DNA from: CADEDV01 sp036374495
GTDB taxonomy: Bacteria; Bacteroidota; Bacteroidia; Chitinophagales; Chitinophagaceae
NCBI GenBank assembly: GCA_965652975.1
Contig: CBFGYO010000206.1
Location: 1 to 5,949, forward strand
Length of the DNA stretch: 5,949 bases
Reading direction: 5' to 3'
A program made the translations under genes and the position numbers. Position 1 is the stretch's first letter. The number at the start of each line of letters is the position of its first letter. Under the pieces are notes generated by a model, which was not told the DNA's origin, did no database searches, and saw only the letters and a list, made by a program, of their open reading frames with translations. Shown here piece after piece: positions 1-5,188 of the stretch.

Positions 1-725
1 TGCCGGCATTGCAACGTAGCAGTATTATTAATGCTGATGTTCGCTATGAATGGTATCCACGCGCAGGCGAATTATTATCGCTTGGTGCGTTCTATAAAGA
101 TTTTACAAACCCGATCGAGCTTCGCCTCAATAGTGCAAGTAGCGCTACCAATAGAAGATATCAATACCAAAATGCGGAGAGCGCCCAATTGCTGGGTTTA
201 GAAGCCGAGTTTCGTAAGGACCTGTCGTTTATTTCTAAGAACATGGACTGGTTGCAGCGTTTTTATTTCAATGGTAACGCGTCGGTCATACTTTCAGAAG
301 TTACATTAGGAAATCTTGATGCGGCAGGTAATAAACTTCCTTCTACAGAACGTCCGCTACAGGGCCAGTCGCCTTACCTGGTCAACGCCGGATTTCAGTA
401 TGATAGTGAAAAAGGATCCAATTTCTCTTTGTTGTATAACCGTATTGGGCAACGACTTGTATTAGTCGGTAATGCCGACCTGGGAGATATTTATGAAAAA
501 CCCCGCGACCTGGTCGATTTCCAGGTAAGTCAGAAAGTGATGAAAAAGAAAGGTGAAGTGCGCATAACTGTCGGCGATATCCTTAACCAGGCCATTGCAG
601 CATATGAGAACAGGGATAGCAAAAAATCATTTAATGGTAGTACCGATAAAATTTTCAGCAGTTACAAGCCAGGTACTACAATCACATTGGGCTTTACGTA
701 TAATCTTGACCTTAAGTCGAAATAA
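1..725 (+). CDS. TonB-dependent outer-membrane receptor, C-terminal part (5' end outside window)
   Basis: The reading frame is open from the window edge (first whole codon at 3) to the TAA at 723-725, giving 240 residues that are the C-terminal beta-barrel part of a much longer protein. The TTG at 9 is an internal leucine, not a start. The protein alternates amphipathic strands with polar loops, for example SLGAFYKDFTNPIE near the start, PYLVNAGFQYDSE and NFSLLYNRIGQRLVLVGN in the middle, and a last strand TTITLGFTYNLDL just before the C-terminus, which is how Bacteroidota TonB-dependent receptors usually end. Such receptors sit in the outer membrane and import a ligand using TonB/ExbBD energy; the plug domain and TonB box would lie upstream. 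A lipoprotein gene follows after 31 bp with no terminator between, so the two are probably cotranscribed. The substrate cannot be told: the downstream partner is not a recognisable SusD, so this need not be a glycan system. Confidence 0.9.
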   Translation, partial: PALQRSSIINADVRYEWYPRAGELLSLGAFYKDFTNPIELRLNSASSATNRRYQYQNAESAQLLGLEAEFRKDLSFISKNMDWLQRFYFNGNASVILSEVTLGNLDAAGNKLPSTERPLQGQSPYLVNAGFQYDSEKGSNFSLLYNRIGQRLVLVGNADLGDIYEKPRDLVDFQVSQKVMKKKGEVRITVGDILNQAIAAYENRDSKKSFNGSTDKIFSSYKPGTTITLGFTYNLDLKSK

Positions 726-756
726 AAACAACTAAATATTTCAAACCAAAAATAAA

Positions 757-2136
757 ATGAAAAAGATAATCCTGGCATTTTCTGTAGTTGCCATTGCGTT
801 TTCAGCCTGCGTAAAGGTAGAAATTGATGATTCGGTTCACAATGGGGATGGCACAACTCCTACAGGTTGTACCGGTACCAAGCAGGAACAGATTATTTGC
901 AGTAAAGTGATATCGGGCGTATTGAATGAAAACGTAACCCTGCCCAAAGGAAAATATACCTTGAAAGGCTATGTATTTGTAAACAACAGGGCCGTGCTTA
1001 CACTGGCTCCCGGTACTGTAATCGTTAGTGATACCATTCAAAAAGGCGCGCTGATAGTAGAAAGAAATTCCCGCCTATTTGCAGAGGGTACCGCTGCTGA
1101 ACCCATCGTTTTCACTTCAGGAAGAGCACCCGGCAATCGTAAACCTGGTGACTGGGGTGGAATCGTACTGTTGGGTAATGCACCTACCAACAGGACTACC
1201 ACACCGATAATAGAAGGAGGAATAAATGCCGAGTATGGCGGTTCTGTCGTCGCCGACAATAGTGGTTCACTTACCTATGTGCGCATTGAATTTGCCGGGA
1301 TTGCTGCAGATCCTAACTCTGAAATCAATGGTCTTACTTGTGGTGGTGTAGGTAGTGGTACTAAACTTGAAAACATCCAGGTGTCATATGGTAATGATGA
1401 TGCGTATGAATTTTTCGGTGGTACCGTAAACGCAAAGAATATTATCGCGTTTGCAACTGCTGACGATGATTTTGATTTCGACTTTGGTTATACGGGTCGC
1501 TTACAATTCGGTATTTCATTGCGCGACCCGCTTTGGGTAGATGGTGGCGATGCTGGTAATGGTATTGAGTGCGACAACGACGGGTCAGGTACTACTGCAT
1601 CTCCCCGCACACGGCCTCAATTAAGCAACTTTACTTTCTGCGGTCCTAATGGTGCTGCCGGTACTTTGGCTAATCATAACTTTAATACACGCTGGCGCCG
1701 TTCCACCCACTTCCTGTTGCGCAATTCGATCCTCATGGGATATGCCAAAGGCGGTTTCCAATTTGAAAGTGATTCCACTGCACAGTCATATATTGACGGA
1801 CGTTCCAAATTCCGTCACAACCTCGTTCATGCCGTAGTGGAACCATACAAAGTGTCAAGCACTTCATTAATTACGGCTGCTACTGTAAAATCAACAGCGG
1901 AAGGCGTTGATAGCTGTAAGACTTATACAAGTGCATCAGACATTATGCTCGAGAATCCCTTTAATCTTGCTGCTCCTAATTTTATGCCTAAAGCTGGCAG
2001 CCCGGCTTTGGGTGCTGATGTAGCAAGTTTTTATCAGTTACCTAATTTCACAGTTACAACATACGTTGGTGCAGTGGGTACCACCAACTGGCTCCAGGGT
2101 TGGACGAGCTTTACACCACAAACGAATGTGTACTAA
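757..2136 (+). CDS. Beta-helix-like outer-membrane lipoprotein paired with the TonB receptor
   Basis: The product has 459 residues. A lipoprotein signal peptide is clear: MKK, a hydrophobic stretch, and a lipobox FSAC with the acylated cysteine at residue 18. The mature part is rich in Gly, Asn, Asp and Thr and has short strand-turn repeats (residues 60-130 and 165-260), as expected of a right-handed beta-helix or similar beta-solenoid. Recognisable blocks are GDWGG (131-135), EINGLT (189-194), YGNDDAYEFFGG (211-222) and the acidic run ADDDFDFDFGY (235-245); the last two could bind a divalent metal. I recall this family as common in Bacteroidota directly downstream of TonB-dependent receptors and often labelled hypothetical or wrongly as a transporter. 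It has no transmembrane segments beyond the signal peptide. The likely role is a cell-surface or periplasmic partner of the receptor encoded before it, but the ligand is unknown. The start is the ATG at 757 with an A-rich leader. An intrinsic terminator follows the stop codon. Confidence 0.85.
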   Translation: MKKIILAFSVVAIAFSACVKVEIDDSVHNGDGTTPTGCTGTKQEQIICSKVISGVLNENVTLPKGKYTLKGYVFVNNRAVLTLAPGTVIVSDTIQKGALIVERNSRLFAEGTAAEPIVFTSGRAPGNRKPGDWGGIVLLGNAPTNRTTTPIIEGGINAEYGGSVVADNSGSLTYVRIEFAGIAADPNSEINGLTCGGVGSGTKLENIQVSYGNDDAYEFFGGTVNAKNIIAFATADDDFDFDFGYTGRLQFGISLRDPLWVDGGDAGNGIECDNDGSGTTASPRTRPQLSNFTFCGPNGAAGTLANHNFNTRWRRSTHFLLRNSILMGYAKGGFQFESDSTAQSYIDGRSKFRHNLVHAVVEPYKVSSTSLITAATVKSTAEGVDSCKTYTSASDIMLENPFNLAAPNFMPKAGSPALGADVASFYQLPNFTVTTYVGAVGTTNWLQGWTSFTPQTNVY

Positions 2137-2159
2137 ATTTATAATCTTTCAATAATCAT

Positions 2160-2187
2160 AGCCGTTTACGCAAGTAAACGGCTTTTT
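2160..2187 (+). terminator. Intrinsic terminator ending the receptor-lipoprotein operon
   Basis: A perfect 10-bp stem AGCCGTTTAC / GTAAACGGCT (2160-2169 and 2174-2183) with a GCAA tetraloop is followed by a T run at 2183-2187. It begins 23 bp after the stop codon of the preceding lipoprotein gene. GNRA-type loops are especially stable, so this should be an efficient rho-independent terminator on the + strand. Confidence 0.9.
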
Positions 2188-2195
2188 ATATCCAT

Positions 2196-2711
2196 ATGTT
2201 AATGTCCAAAATAAAATTAGTAGTTATTATCCTGCTTTCAGGAGTATGTTTATCAGGTTGCAACGCGCATGAAAAAAAGGCAGCTCCAACGAAAGAAGCT
2301 ATCATAAATGGAATTTCGCTCGACCAGCGATTAGAAGCTACTGATAGCATGGTGATCGTATTTTATAAAGATCCCTATGGAAGTGATTCAATACGGTATA
2401 CCAGATATTATACACAGATCACAACGACCAATACAAAAGATATTGCGGCTATGCTTGAGCAGGCAAAGCTGCCATTGCAACAGGAAGAGCAAAGGGATGA
2501 ATGTCGTAACGAGGGAAAGATTTGGTGCTTTACTGATGGTAGGGTATTTCAAACATTGTATTTCAGCACGCGGTGCGACAAGTGTTGCCACCTGTTGCTG
2601 CTTAAAGACGGAAATTTCTATTATGGAGAGTTAGGATCCAATTTTACCAACTGGCTTGCAATGATAAAACCGCAATCAAAAGATCCTGATTCGTTATTGG
2701 TAATTAAATAA
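2196..2711 (+). CDS. Small cysteine-containing lipoprotein of unknown function
   Basis: The product has 171 residues, or 169 if the second ATG at 2202 (MSKIKL...) is used; both starts give a good lipoprotein signal with lipobox LSGC and acylated cysteine 22. I see no Shine-Dalgarno that chooses between them. The mature protein has a basic linker, then an alpha/beta-looking domain. Five cysteines cluster in its second half: C103 and C111 (DECRNEGKIWC) and a CDKCC group at 127-131, followed by KDGNFYYGEL. The layout 'Cys - GKI - FS - Cys - dG-fyY' resembles small Bacteroidota lipoproteins that I remember only as hypothetical. The cysteines could form disulfides or a metal site; this is inference. 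The gene starts about 8 bp after the terminator run of the preceding operon, and I could not find a promoter consensus between 2137 and 2195, so how it is expressed is unclear. It converges on the next gene with a 14-bp gap. Confidence 0.75.
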   Translation: MLMSKIKLVVIILLSGVCLSGCNAHEKKAAPTKEAIINGISLDQRLEATDSMVIVFYKDPYGSDSIRYTRYYTQITTTNTKDIAAMLEQAKLPLQQEEQRDECRNEGKIWCFTDGRVFQTLYFSTRCDKCCHLLLLKDGNFYYGELGSNFTNWLAMIKPQSKDPDSLLVIK

Positions 2712-2725
2712 AAATTTTCGTACAA

Positions 2726-3934
2726 TTATTTTTGCGGGGGCGTATACGCATATGCTACTTCATATGACTTCTTCCTTAGTTCAGGAAGCAGTTGACCAAT
2801 ATTCAGATCCTGTTTTTGAGGTGTGGGTTCACAAACAGTATATTCAAGGCCATTATAAAGGATAGATTTTCCTATTGGTTTATCGAATTTTACGGCTACG
2901 GTAACATGACGTGGATATGCAAGCACGATCATTGGCAGGTTATATATTTCCTTTACAAGAAAGAAAAACAAAGCAGCCCGGTCTTCGCAATCACTTTGTT
3001 CATATAAAAGTGTTTGTTCCGGGGTAAGGCGTTTTTCATTCCCAAAATTTTCCGAGTCTGATTCAAACTTAAATGCATTGCGTGTAAAATGCATGAGATA
3101 GTCCACTCCATTCTTTACAGACATGCCCGCAATATTTTTTTTCAACGCGGGTATCAACGAACCGTAGGTTTCTTTGCTCAGCGGTATATTGAAATAGGAC
3201 TCATAGTCTACAACTGGATAATTATTGAATAGGGCATTCACCTGTGGATTGAGCCGAATTTTGAACTGGTAGTTTTGCTGGAAATAGGTAAACTGAACAT
3301 TCTTTTCCTGGTAAAAGGCGGGTTTAAAATCCGGGATCTGCCTGATCTTATATGAAAATCCTTTTGTTGCCTCTGCAGGGTGAGTTGTTATTTCCGTAAA
3401 GGACGCCTTGTTGAAATCAATGCTTCCATAATCATGATAATTTAAACATACATACTGTTTTCCATCACGGATGCGTGATGGTATGTTGTAAATATTTTCA
3501 TCACATTGGATATAGAATAAAACCTGGTCGCGAGACATGGTGAGCGTGGCATTATAACCCGATTTGGTTAGCAGGAACCATTTATAAAGAGTATAGCGAT
3601 GATAATTAGCAGCCTTTGGGCTTATTTGTTGGGCAGTCTTGCGAATTAACTGGTAGTAGAGCCAATCGTCTAGCTCAAACCGGGATCTACATGCGAGTAA
3701 TGTTTCAATTAGTGGCTGATATTGCTTATCATTTAATTGCTCGTAAAAATGCTGGACAGAAGCCTGGGTGAGTGGTTGATCAAAGTCGACAAAATCAGTT
3801 TTTTGGAACGGGACACTAATTGTTTCCCCAAGGAATTCAAATTGCAATGGGGTATTACTTTCCTGGGCTGTGACTTTTAATGGAAGCGCGTAACAGGCAA
3901 AAAGACAAATTAATATGAAGCATTTTAGTCTCAT
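2726..3934 (-). CDS. Secreted protein with C-terminal transglutaminase-like (papain-fold) domain
   Basis: The product has 402 residues. The N-terminus is a Sec signal peptide (MRLKCFILICLFACYALPLK) with a likely cleavage site at VTA/Q, residues 23-24; C14 follows a poor lipobox and is too close to the start, so it is probably not a lipoprotein. Residues 25-270 are an unrecognised, aromatic-rich, probably beta-structured region. Residues about 275-375 match the transglutaminase-like core: SDCEDRA with candidate nucleophile C316, YPRHVTVAVKF with H343, and YTVCEPT with E369 where the family usually has Asp in a DPT motif. Family members can be proteases, amidases, cross-linking enzymes or inactive binding domains; the substrate here cannot be told. 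The start ATG at 3934 is the only one that precedes the signal peptide. The gene converges on the small lipoprotein gene, so it is its own transcription unit. A dyad lies 26-56 bp upstream. Confidence 0.8.
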   Translation of the reverse strand: MRLKCFILICLFACYALPLKVTAQESNTPLQFEFLGETISVPFQKTDFVDFDQPLTQASVQHFYEQLNDKQYQPLIETLLACRSRFELDDWLYYQLIRKTAQQISPKAANYHRYTLYKWFLLTKSGYNATLTMSRDQVLFYIQCDENIYNIPSRIRDGKQYVCLNYHDYGSIDFNKASFTEITTHPAEATKGFSYKIRQIPDFKPAFYQEKNVQFTYFQQNYQFKIRLNPQVNALFNNYPVVDYESYFNIPLSKETYGSLIPALKKNIAGMSVKNGVDYLMHFTRNAFKFESDSENFGNEKRLTPEQTLLYEQSDCEDRAALFFFLVKEIYNLPMIVLAYPRHVTVAVKFDKPIGKSILYNGLEYTVCEPTPQKQDLNIGQLLPELRKKSYEVAYAYTPPQK

Positions 3935-3959
3935 GAAAGATCATCACTAATAAATATAC

Positions 3960-3990
3960 AAAACTTAACAATGAGATAATATTAAGTTTT
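3960..3990. repeat. AT-rich dyad upstream of the transglutaminase-like gene
   Basis: A perfect inverted repeat AAAACTTAA / TTAAGTTTT (3960-3968 and 3982-3990) has a 13-bp spacer, so the arm centres are about two helical turns apart, which suits a dimeric DNA-binding protein better than an RNA hairpin. It lies 26-56 bp upstream of the minus-strand gene's start codon and touches the candidate plus-strand -33 box at 3989-3992. A minus-strand TATATTTA (3951-3958) resembles a Bacteroidota -7 box, but no good -33 partner is found. AT-rich DNA throws up such dyads by chance, so the operator role is a guess. Confidence 0.4.
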
Positions 3991-4016
3991 TGGCTAATCC
4001 GGGAATTTTAGGTTTA
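3989..4016 (+). promoter_or_regulatory. Candidate sigma-ABfr-type promoter for the 4022-4209 transcript
   Basis: TTTG at 3989-3992 and TAGGTTTA at 4009-4016 resemble the Bacteroidota housekeeping promoter (TTTG near -33, TAnnTTTG near -7); the second box matches 7 of 8 positions. The spacer of 16 bp is slightly shorter than usual. It would start a transcript near 4021-4023, running into the terminator at 4173-4209. Motif matches this short are weak evidence alone; the value lies in the pairing with the orphan terminator. Confidence 0.3.
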
Positions 4017-4020
4017 TGAA

Positions 4021-4209
4021 GAGGTGGTTAATCTTAATGTGCACATAACCCTGAGGTAACAATGGCATAATAAGCAGATTGAATCTTTACATCAGTTCTT
4101 TACTACCTCGACGTCCCACTCGCATCTCATGTGTTAGCAATCGTTAATCGGGATTAGTATTCTCATGCAGTTACCACCCTTGGCGGACAGGCCCTGGGTG
4201 GTTTTTTTT
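4021..4209 (+). ncRNA. Candidate small RNA or attenuated leader, about 190 nt
   Basis: A strong + strand terminator (4173-4209) closes a stretch with no open reading frame and with a promoter-like element just upstream. The predicted RNA has several mutually exclusive pairings. GAGGTGGT (4021-4028) can pair with ACTACCTC (4102-4109; 8 bp, one G-U). Part of the same segment, GGTGGT (4023-4028), can instead pair with ACCACC (4173-4178), which is the left arm of the terminator. GGTAAC (4055-4060) can also pair with GTTACC (4170-4175). The 5' segments could therefore act as antiterminators, as in riboswitches and attenuators, or form the closing stem of a 6S-like RNA. It matches no RNA family that I recognise. 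The next + strand gene is about 250 bp downstream, which favours a free-standing small RNA over a leader. It could also be only the decayed end of a lost gene. Confidence 0.4.
4173..4209 (+). terminator. Intrinsic terminator with no gene in front of it
   Basis: The stem ACCACCC / GGGTGGT (4173-4179 and 4196-4202) encloses a second short stem GGC / GCC (4182-4184 and 4191-4193) around a GGACAG loop, separated by a 2x2 internal loop. A run of eight T follows at 4202-4209. There is no T run on the opposite side, so it acts only on the + strand. The nearest upstream + strand gene ends about 1.46 kb away and has a convergent gene behind it, so this terminator must serve a transcript starting between 3935 and about 4150. 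Confidence 0.8.
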
Positions 4210-4264
4210 GTGCCGAATCAGACTTCACATTTATTGGGAAGGAATTGCCGGAATTAATCTGAAA

Positions 4265-4337
4265 GTGTGGAAATGTGGCACTGAAAAATGTATGAACATA
4301 TCATCCAATGAGGTAACCCTACACAGCATTTCCACAC
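4265..4337. repeat. 11-bp perfect inverted repeat with 51-bp spacer
   Basis: GTGTGGAAATG (4265-4275) is the exact reverse complement of CATTTCCACAC (4327-4337). The right arm abuts the 14-bp palindrome at 4338-4351. As RNA it would close a stem around about 51 nt; as DNA it could be paired regulator sites or the ends of a small decayed element. It contains no coding sequence. Confidence 0.6.
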
Positions 4338-4351
4338 CCGATAGCTATCGG
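4338..4351. repeat. Perfect 14-bp palindrome CCGATAGCTATCGG
   Basis: All 14 bases are self-complementary about the centre at 4344/4345. From memory, CCGATAGCTATCGG-type palindromes occur as dispersed motifs in Bacteroidota genomes; this cannot be verified here. It could be a protein-binding site or a genome-wide repeat. No T run follows, so it is not a terminator. Confidence 0.65.
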
Positions 4352-4400
4352 TTTCACATTCACTACATGGCACTAAGTGTTTCCAGGCCTGGGTTTGCTC

Positions 4401-4415
4401 TGGCACAATTACTGT
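4401..4415 (+). promoter_or_regulatory. Candidate sigma-54 (RpoN) -24/-12 promoter for the small-gene pair
   Basis: TGGCAC at 4401-4406 matches the -24 element exactly. After the GG (4402-4403) and exactly 10 bases comes GT (4414-4415), where the -12 element normally has GC, within CTGTT against a consensus near TTGCA. The predicted start is near 4427, leaving about a 30-nt leader before the ATG at 4458. Spacing and -24 element are good and the -12 element is imperfect, so confidence is moderate. The upstream TGGCAC sites (4276, 4368) lack a -12 at the right spacing. An RpoN promoter would need an enhancer-binding protein; the dyads at 4265-4351, 50-140 bp upstream, are well placed to be such sites. 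Confidence 0.4.
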
Positions 4416-4457
4416 TTGTGAAAAATGGTATGAACATATTTTAATAAACCAGCCAAT

Positions 4458-4649
4458 ATGAAAAAGAAAATAAAGGACCGCCACCTCGATATTCCTTCAG
4501 AAGCGAACCGTGACAAACATATTAATTTCGTAGCGATTGAGAATAATGAAATAGATCCATCGCTTTTACCTTCTAATGGGCCTTTGACTGCAGGGGAGGA
4601 GGATCGTGAATTTAAAGAGAATGGCAAGAAAAAAAAGAAAAAGGACTGA
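4458..4649 (+). CDS. Small charged protein of unknown function (63 aa)
   Basis: The start is the ATG at 4458, with an A/T-rich leader and no clear Shine-Dalgarno. The N-terminus is basic (MKKKIKDRH), followed by a conserved-looking core LDIPSEANRDKHINFVAIEN (residues 10-29), then an acidic-polar stretch and a lysine tail GKKKKKKD. There is no signal peptide, membrane segment or known domain; most of it is probably disordered. I have a vague memory of Chitinophagaceae small proteins with a 'DIPSEANRDKHINF' core, which supports a real gene, but no function is known to me. It is followed after 54 bp by a second small gene, probably in the same transcript, and a sigma-54-like element lies upstream. 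The lysine tail is encoded by an A8 run (4629-4636) and an A5 run, which are prone to slippage. Confidence 0.65.
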   Translation: MKKKIKDRHLDIPSEANRDKHINFVAIENNEIDPSLLPSNGPLTAGEEDREFKENGKKKKKKD

Positions 4650-4673
4650 ACGGGTAGTGTTGCCATCAACGAG

Positions 4674-4698
4674 TACCTTAATTTTTACCTTAAAAATT
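4674..4698. repeat. TACCTTAA direct repeat and AT hairpin before the second small gene
   Basis: TACCTTAA occurs at 4674-4681 and 4686-4693, 12 bp apart, about one helical turn. The same stretch holds an AT-only inverted repeat AATTTTTA / TAAAAATT (4680-4687 and 4691-4698) with a 3-nt loop, ending 5 bp before the ATG at 4704. It could be a binding site or a weak start-region hairpin, but low-complexity AT sequence makes chance likely. Confidence 0.35.
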
Positions 4699-4703
4699 TA
4701 ATT

Positions 4704-5153
4704 ATGTCGGGACGTGCAGGAAACAATAAACAAGGATCAGGCGGTAGCGGATCCAATAAGCAAAGTAGTCAGCCGTTTGTAAACGAGAGTGGAGCACAAC
4801 AGCTCGGAGATCACAATCGAAATCAAACAGGCGGTGAACCTTCTGTAAAAAAGCCAAAGTCTACAGATGTAAATGCCGACAGGAATGCGGCTGTGGCTGT
4901 AGGTAAAGTGAAGACACCAAGAGTAGGGGAACGACAGTTTAATTTGGTAGTGGATGATGTACCCTATATGGTAAAAGCTACACCCTTTACATTCAATACA
5001 GAAACCCGTTATTATATAAGTGTGAACGAGGGCGAAGAGCATGTTTTTACCTGGGATTCCGAGTTGAGCAGGTTAAGGGCGATCGATGATGAGGCTTCCA
5101 TATTGCCTGATGCGCTGGAAGAAGCAATTAGTACGCGATTGCAGTCGAGGTAA
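4704..5153 (+). CDS. Small two-part protein: disordered N-terminus, conserved C-terminal domain, function unknown
   Basis: The product has 149 residues. Residues 1-75 are low complexity and rich in Gly, Ser, Asn, Gln and Lys (MSGRAGNNKQGSGGSGS...), so probably disordered. Residues 76-149 look folded: strand-like FNLVVDDVPYMVKATPF, then FNTETRYYISVNEGEEHVF ending in TWD (116-118), then a helix in IDDEASILPDALEEAISTRL. I recall this C-terminal block (PFxFNxETRYxxSVN, EHVFTWD, LPDxLEEAI) from hypothetical proteins across Bacteroidota, with no assigned function. There is no signal peptide, so it is cytoplasmic. The start ATG at 4704 follows an AT-rich leader; no other start fits. It lies 54 bp after the 63-residue gene with no terminator between, which suggests one transcript. 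No terminator is obvious after its stop. Confidence 0.8.
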   Translation: MSGRAGNNKQGSGGSGSNKQSSQPFVNESGAQQLGDHNRNQTGGEPSVKKPKSTDVNADRNAAVAVGKVKTPRVGERQFNLVVDDVPYMVKATPFTFNTETRYYISVNEGEEHVFTWDSELSRLRAIDDEASILPDALEEAISTRLQSR

Positions 5154-5188
5154 GATATTTAAAAGTTACAAAAGCCAAAGTCTTTGTG

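Larger units (their letters stand above)
4276..4439 (+). repeat. Two diverged copies of a promoter-like module
   Basis: Copy 1 has TGGCAC (4276-4281) followed directly by TGAAAAATG-TATGAACATAT (4282-4301). Copy 2 has TGGCAC (4401-4406), a 12-nt insert, then TGAAAAATGG-TATGAACATAT (4419-4439). The copies share 20 of 21 bases in the second block, with one G inserted in copy 2, and sit in the same order and orientation about 130 bp apart. A third isolated TGGCAC is at 4368-4373. The simplest reading is a duplication followed by an internal 12-nt deletion in copy 1, or insertion in copy 2. Confidence 0.65.
3935..4457. other. Gene-free, structure-rich intergenic region (523 bp)
   Basis: No convincing protein gene lies here: open frames on either strand start from weak codons (for example TTG at 4208), have no recognisable composition, and overlap one another and the hairpins. 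The few ATGs in the first half open into stops almost at once (ATG TGC ACA TAA at 4037, ATG GCA TAA at 4062, ATG TGT TAG at 4130). The region instead holds several dyads, direct repeats, a strong terminator and promoter-like motifs, listed separately. Two further small items are a perfect 10-bp palindrome ATGTGCACAT (4037-4046) and a 10-bp palindrome CCAGGCCTGG (4383-4392). The 9-mer TGAGGTAAC occurs twice, at 4052-4060 and 4309-4317. Confidence 0.8.

Noticed and set aside
2706..2731. Bidirectional terminator in the 14-bp convergent gap
   Set aside because: Only a 6-bp A/T inverted repeat (AAATAA / TTATTT) is present, too weak to support.
4021..4209. tRNA or a known riboswitch class
   Set aside because: No cloverleaf, no T-loop GTTCRA motif, and no riboswitch core that I recognise; the call was kept as an unnamed candidate RNA.
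4164..4259. Small peptide frame starting ATG CAG TTA at 4164
   Set aside because: It consists mainly of the terminator stem and T run read as codons, and has no ribosome-binding context.
4276..4373. Sigma-54 promoters at the other two TGGCAC sites (4276, 4368)
   Set aside because: Neither has a GC- or GT-type -12 element at the required spacing from the GG.
4208..4444. 78-codon + strand frame and the overlapping minus-strand frame 4254-4484 as genes
   Set aside because: The + frame begins with a TTG inside the terminator T run, and both run through the inverted repeat and palindromes with no recognisable composition, start context or domain.
4629..4701. Programmed frameshift at the A8 run of the 63-aa gene, extending the product by about 17 codons to 4701
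   Set aside because: The lysine-rich tail alone explains the A runs, the alternative frame shows no conserved-looking sequence, and slippage cannot be judged from one sequence.
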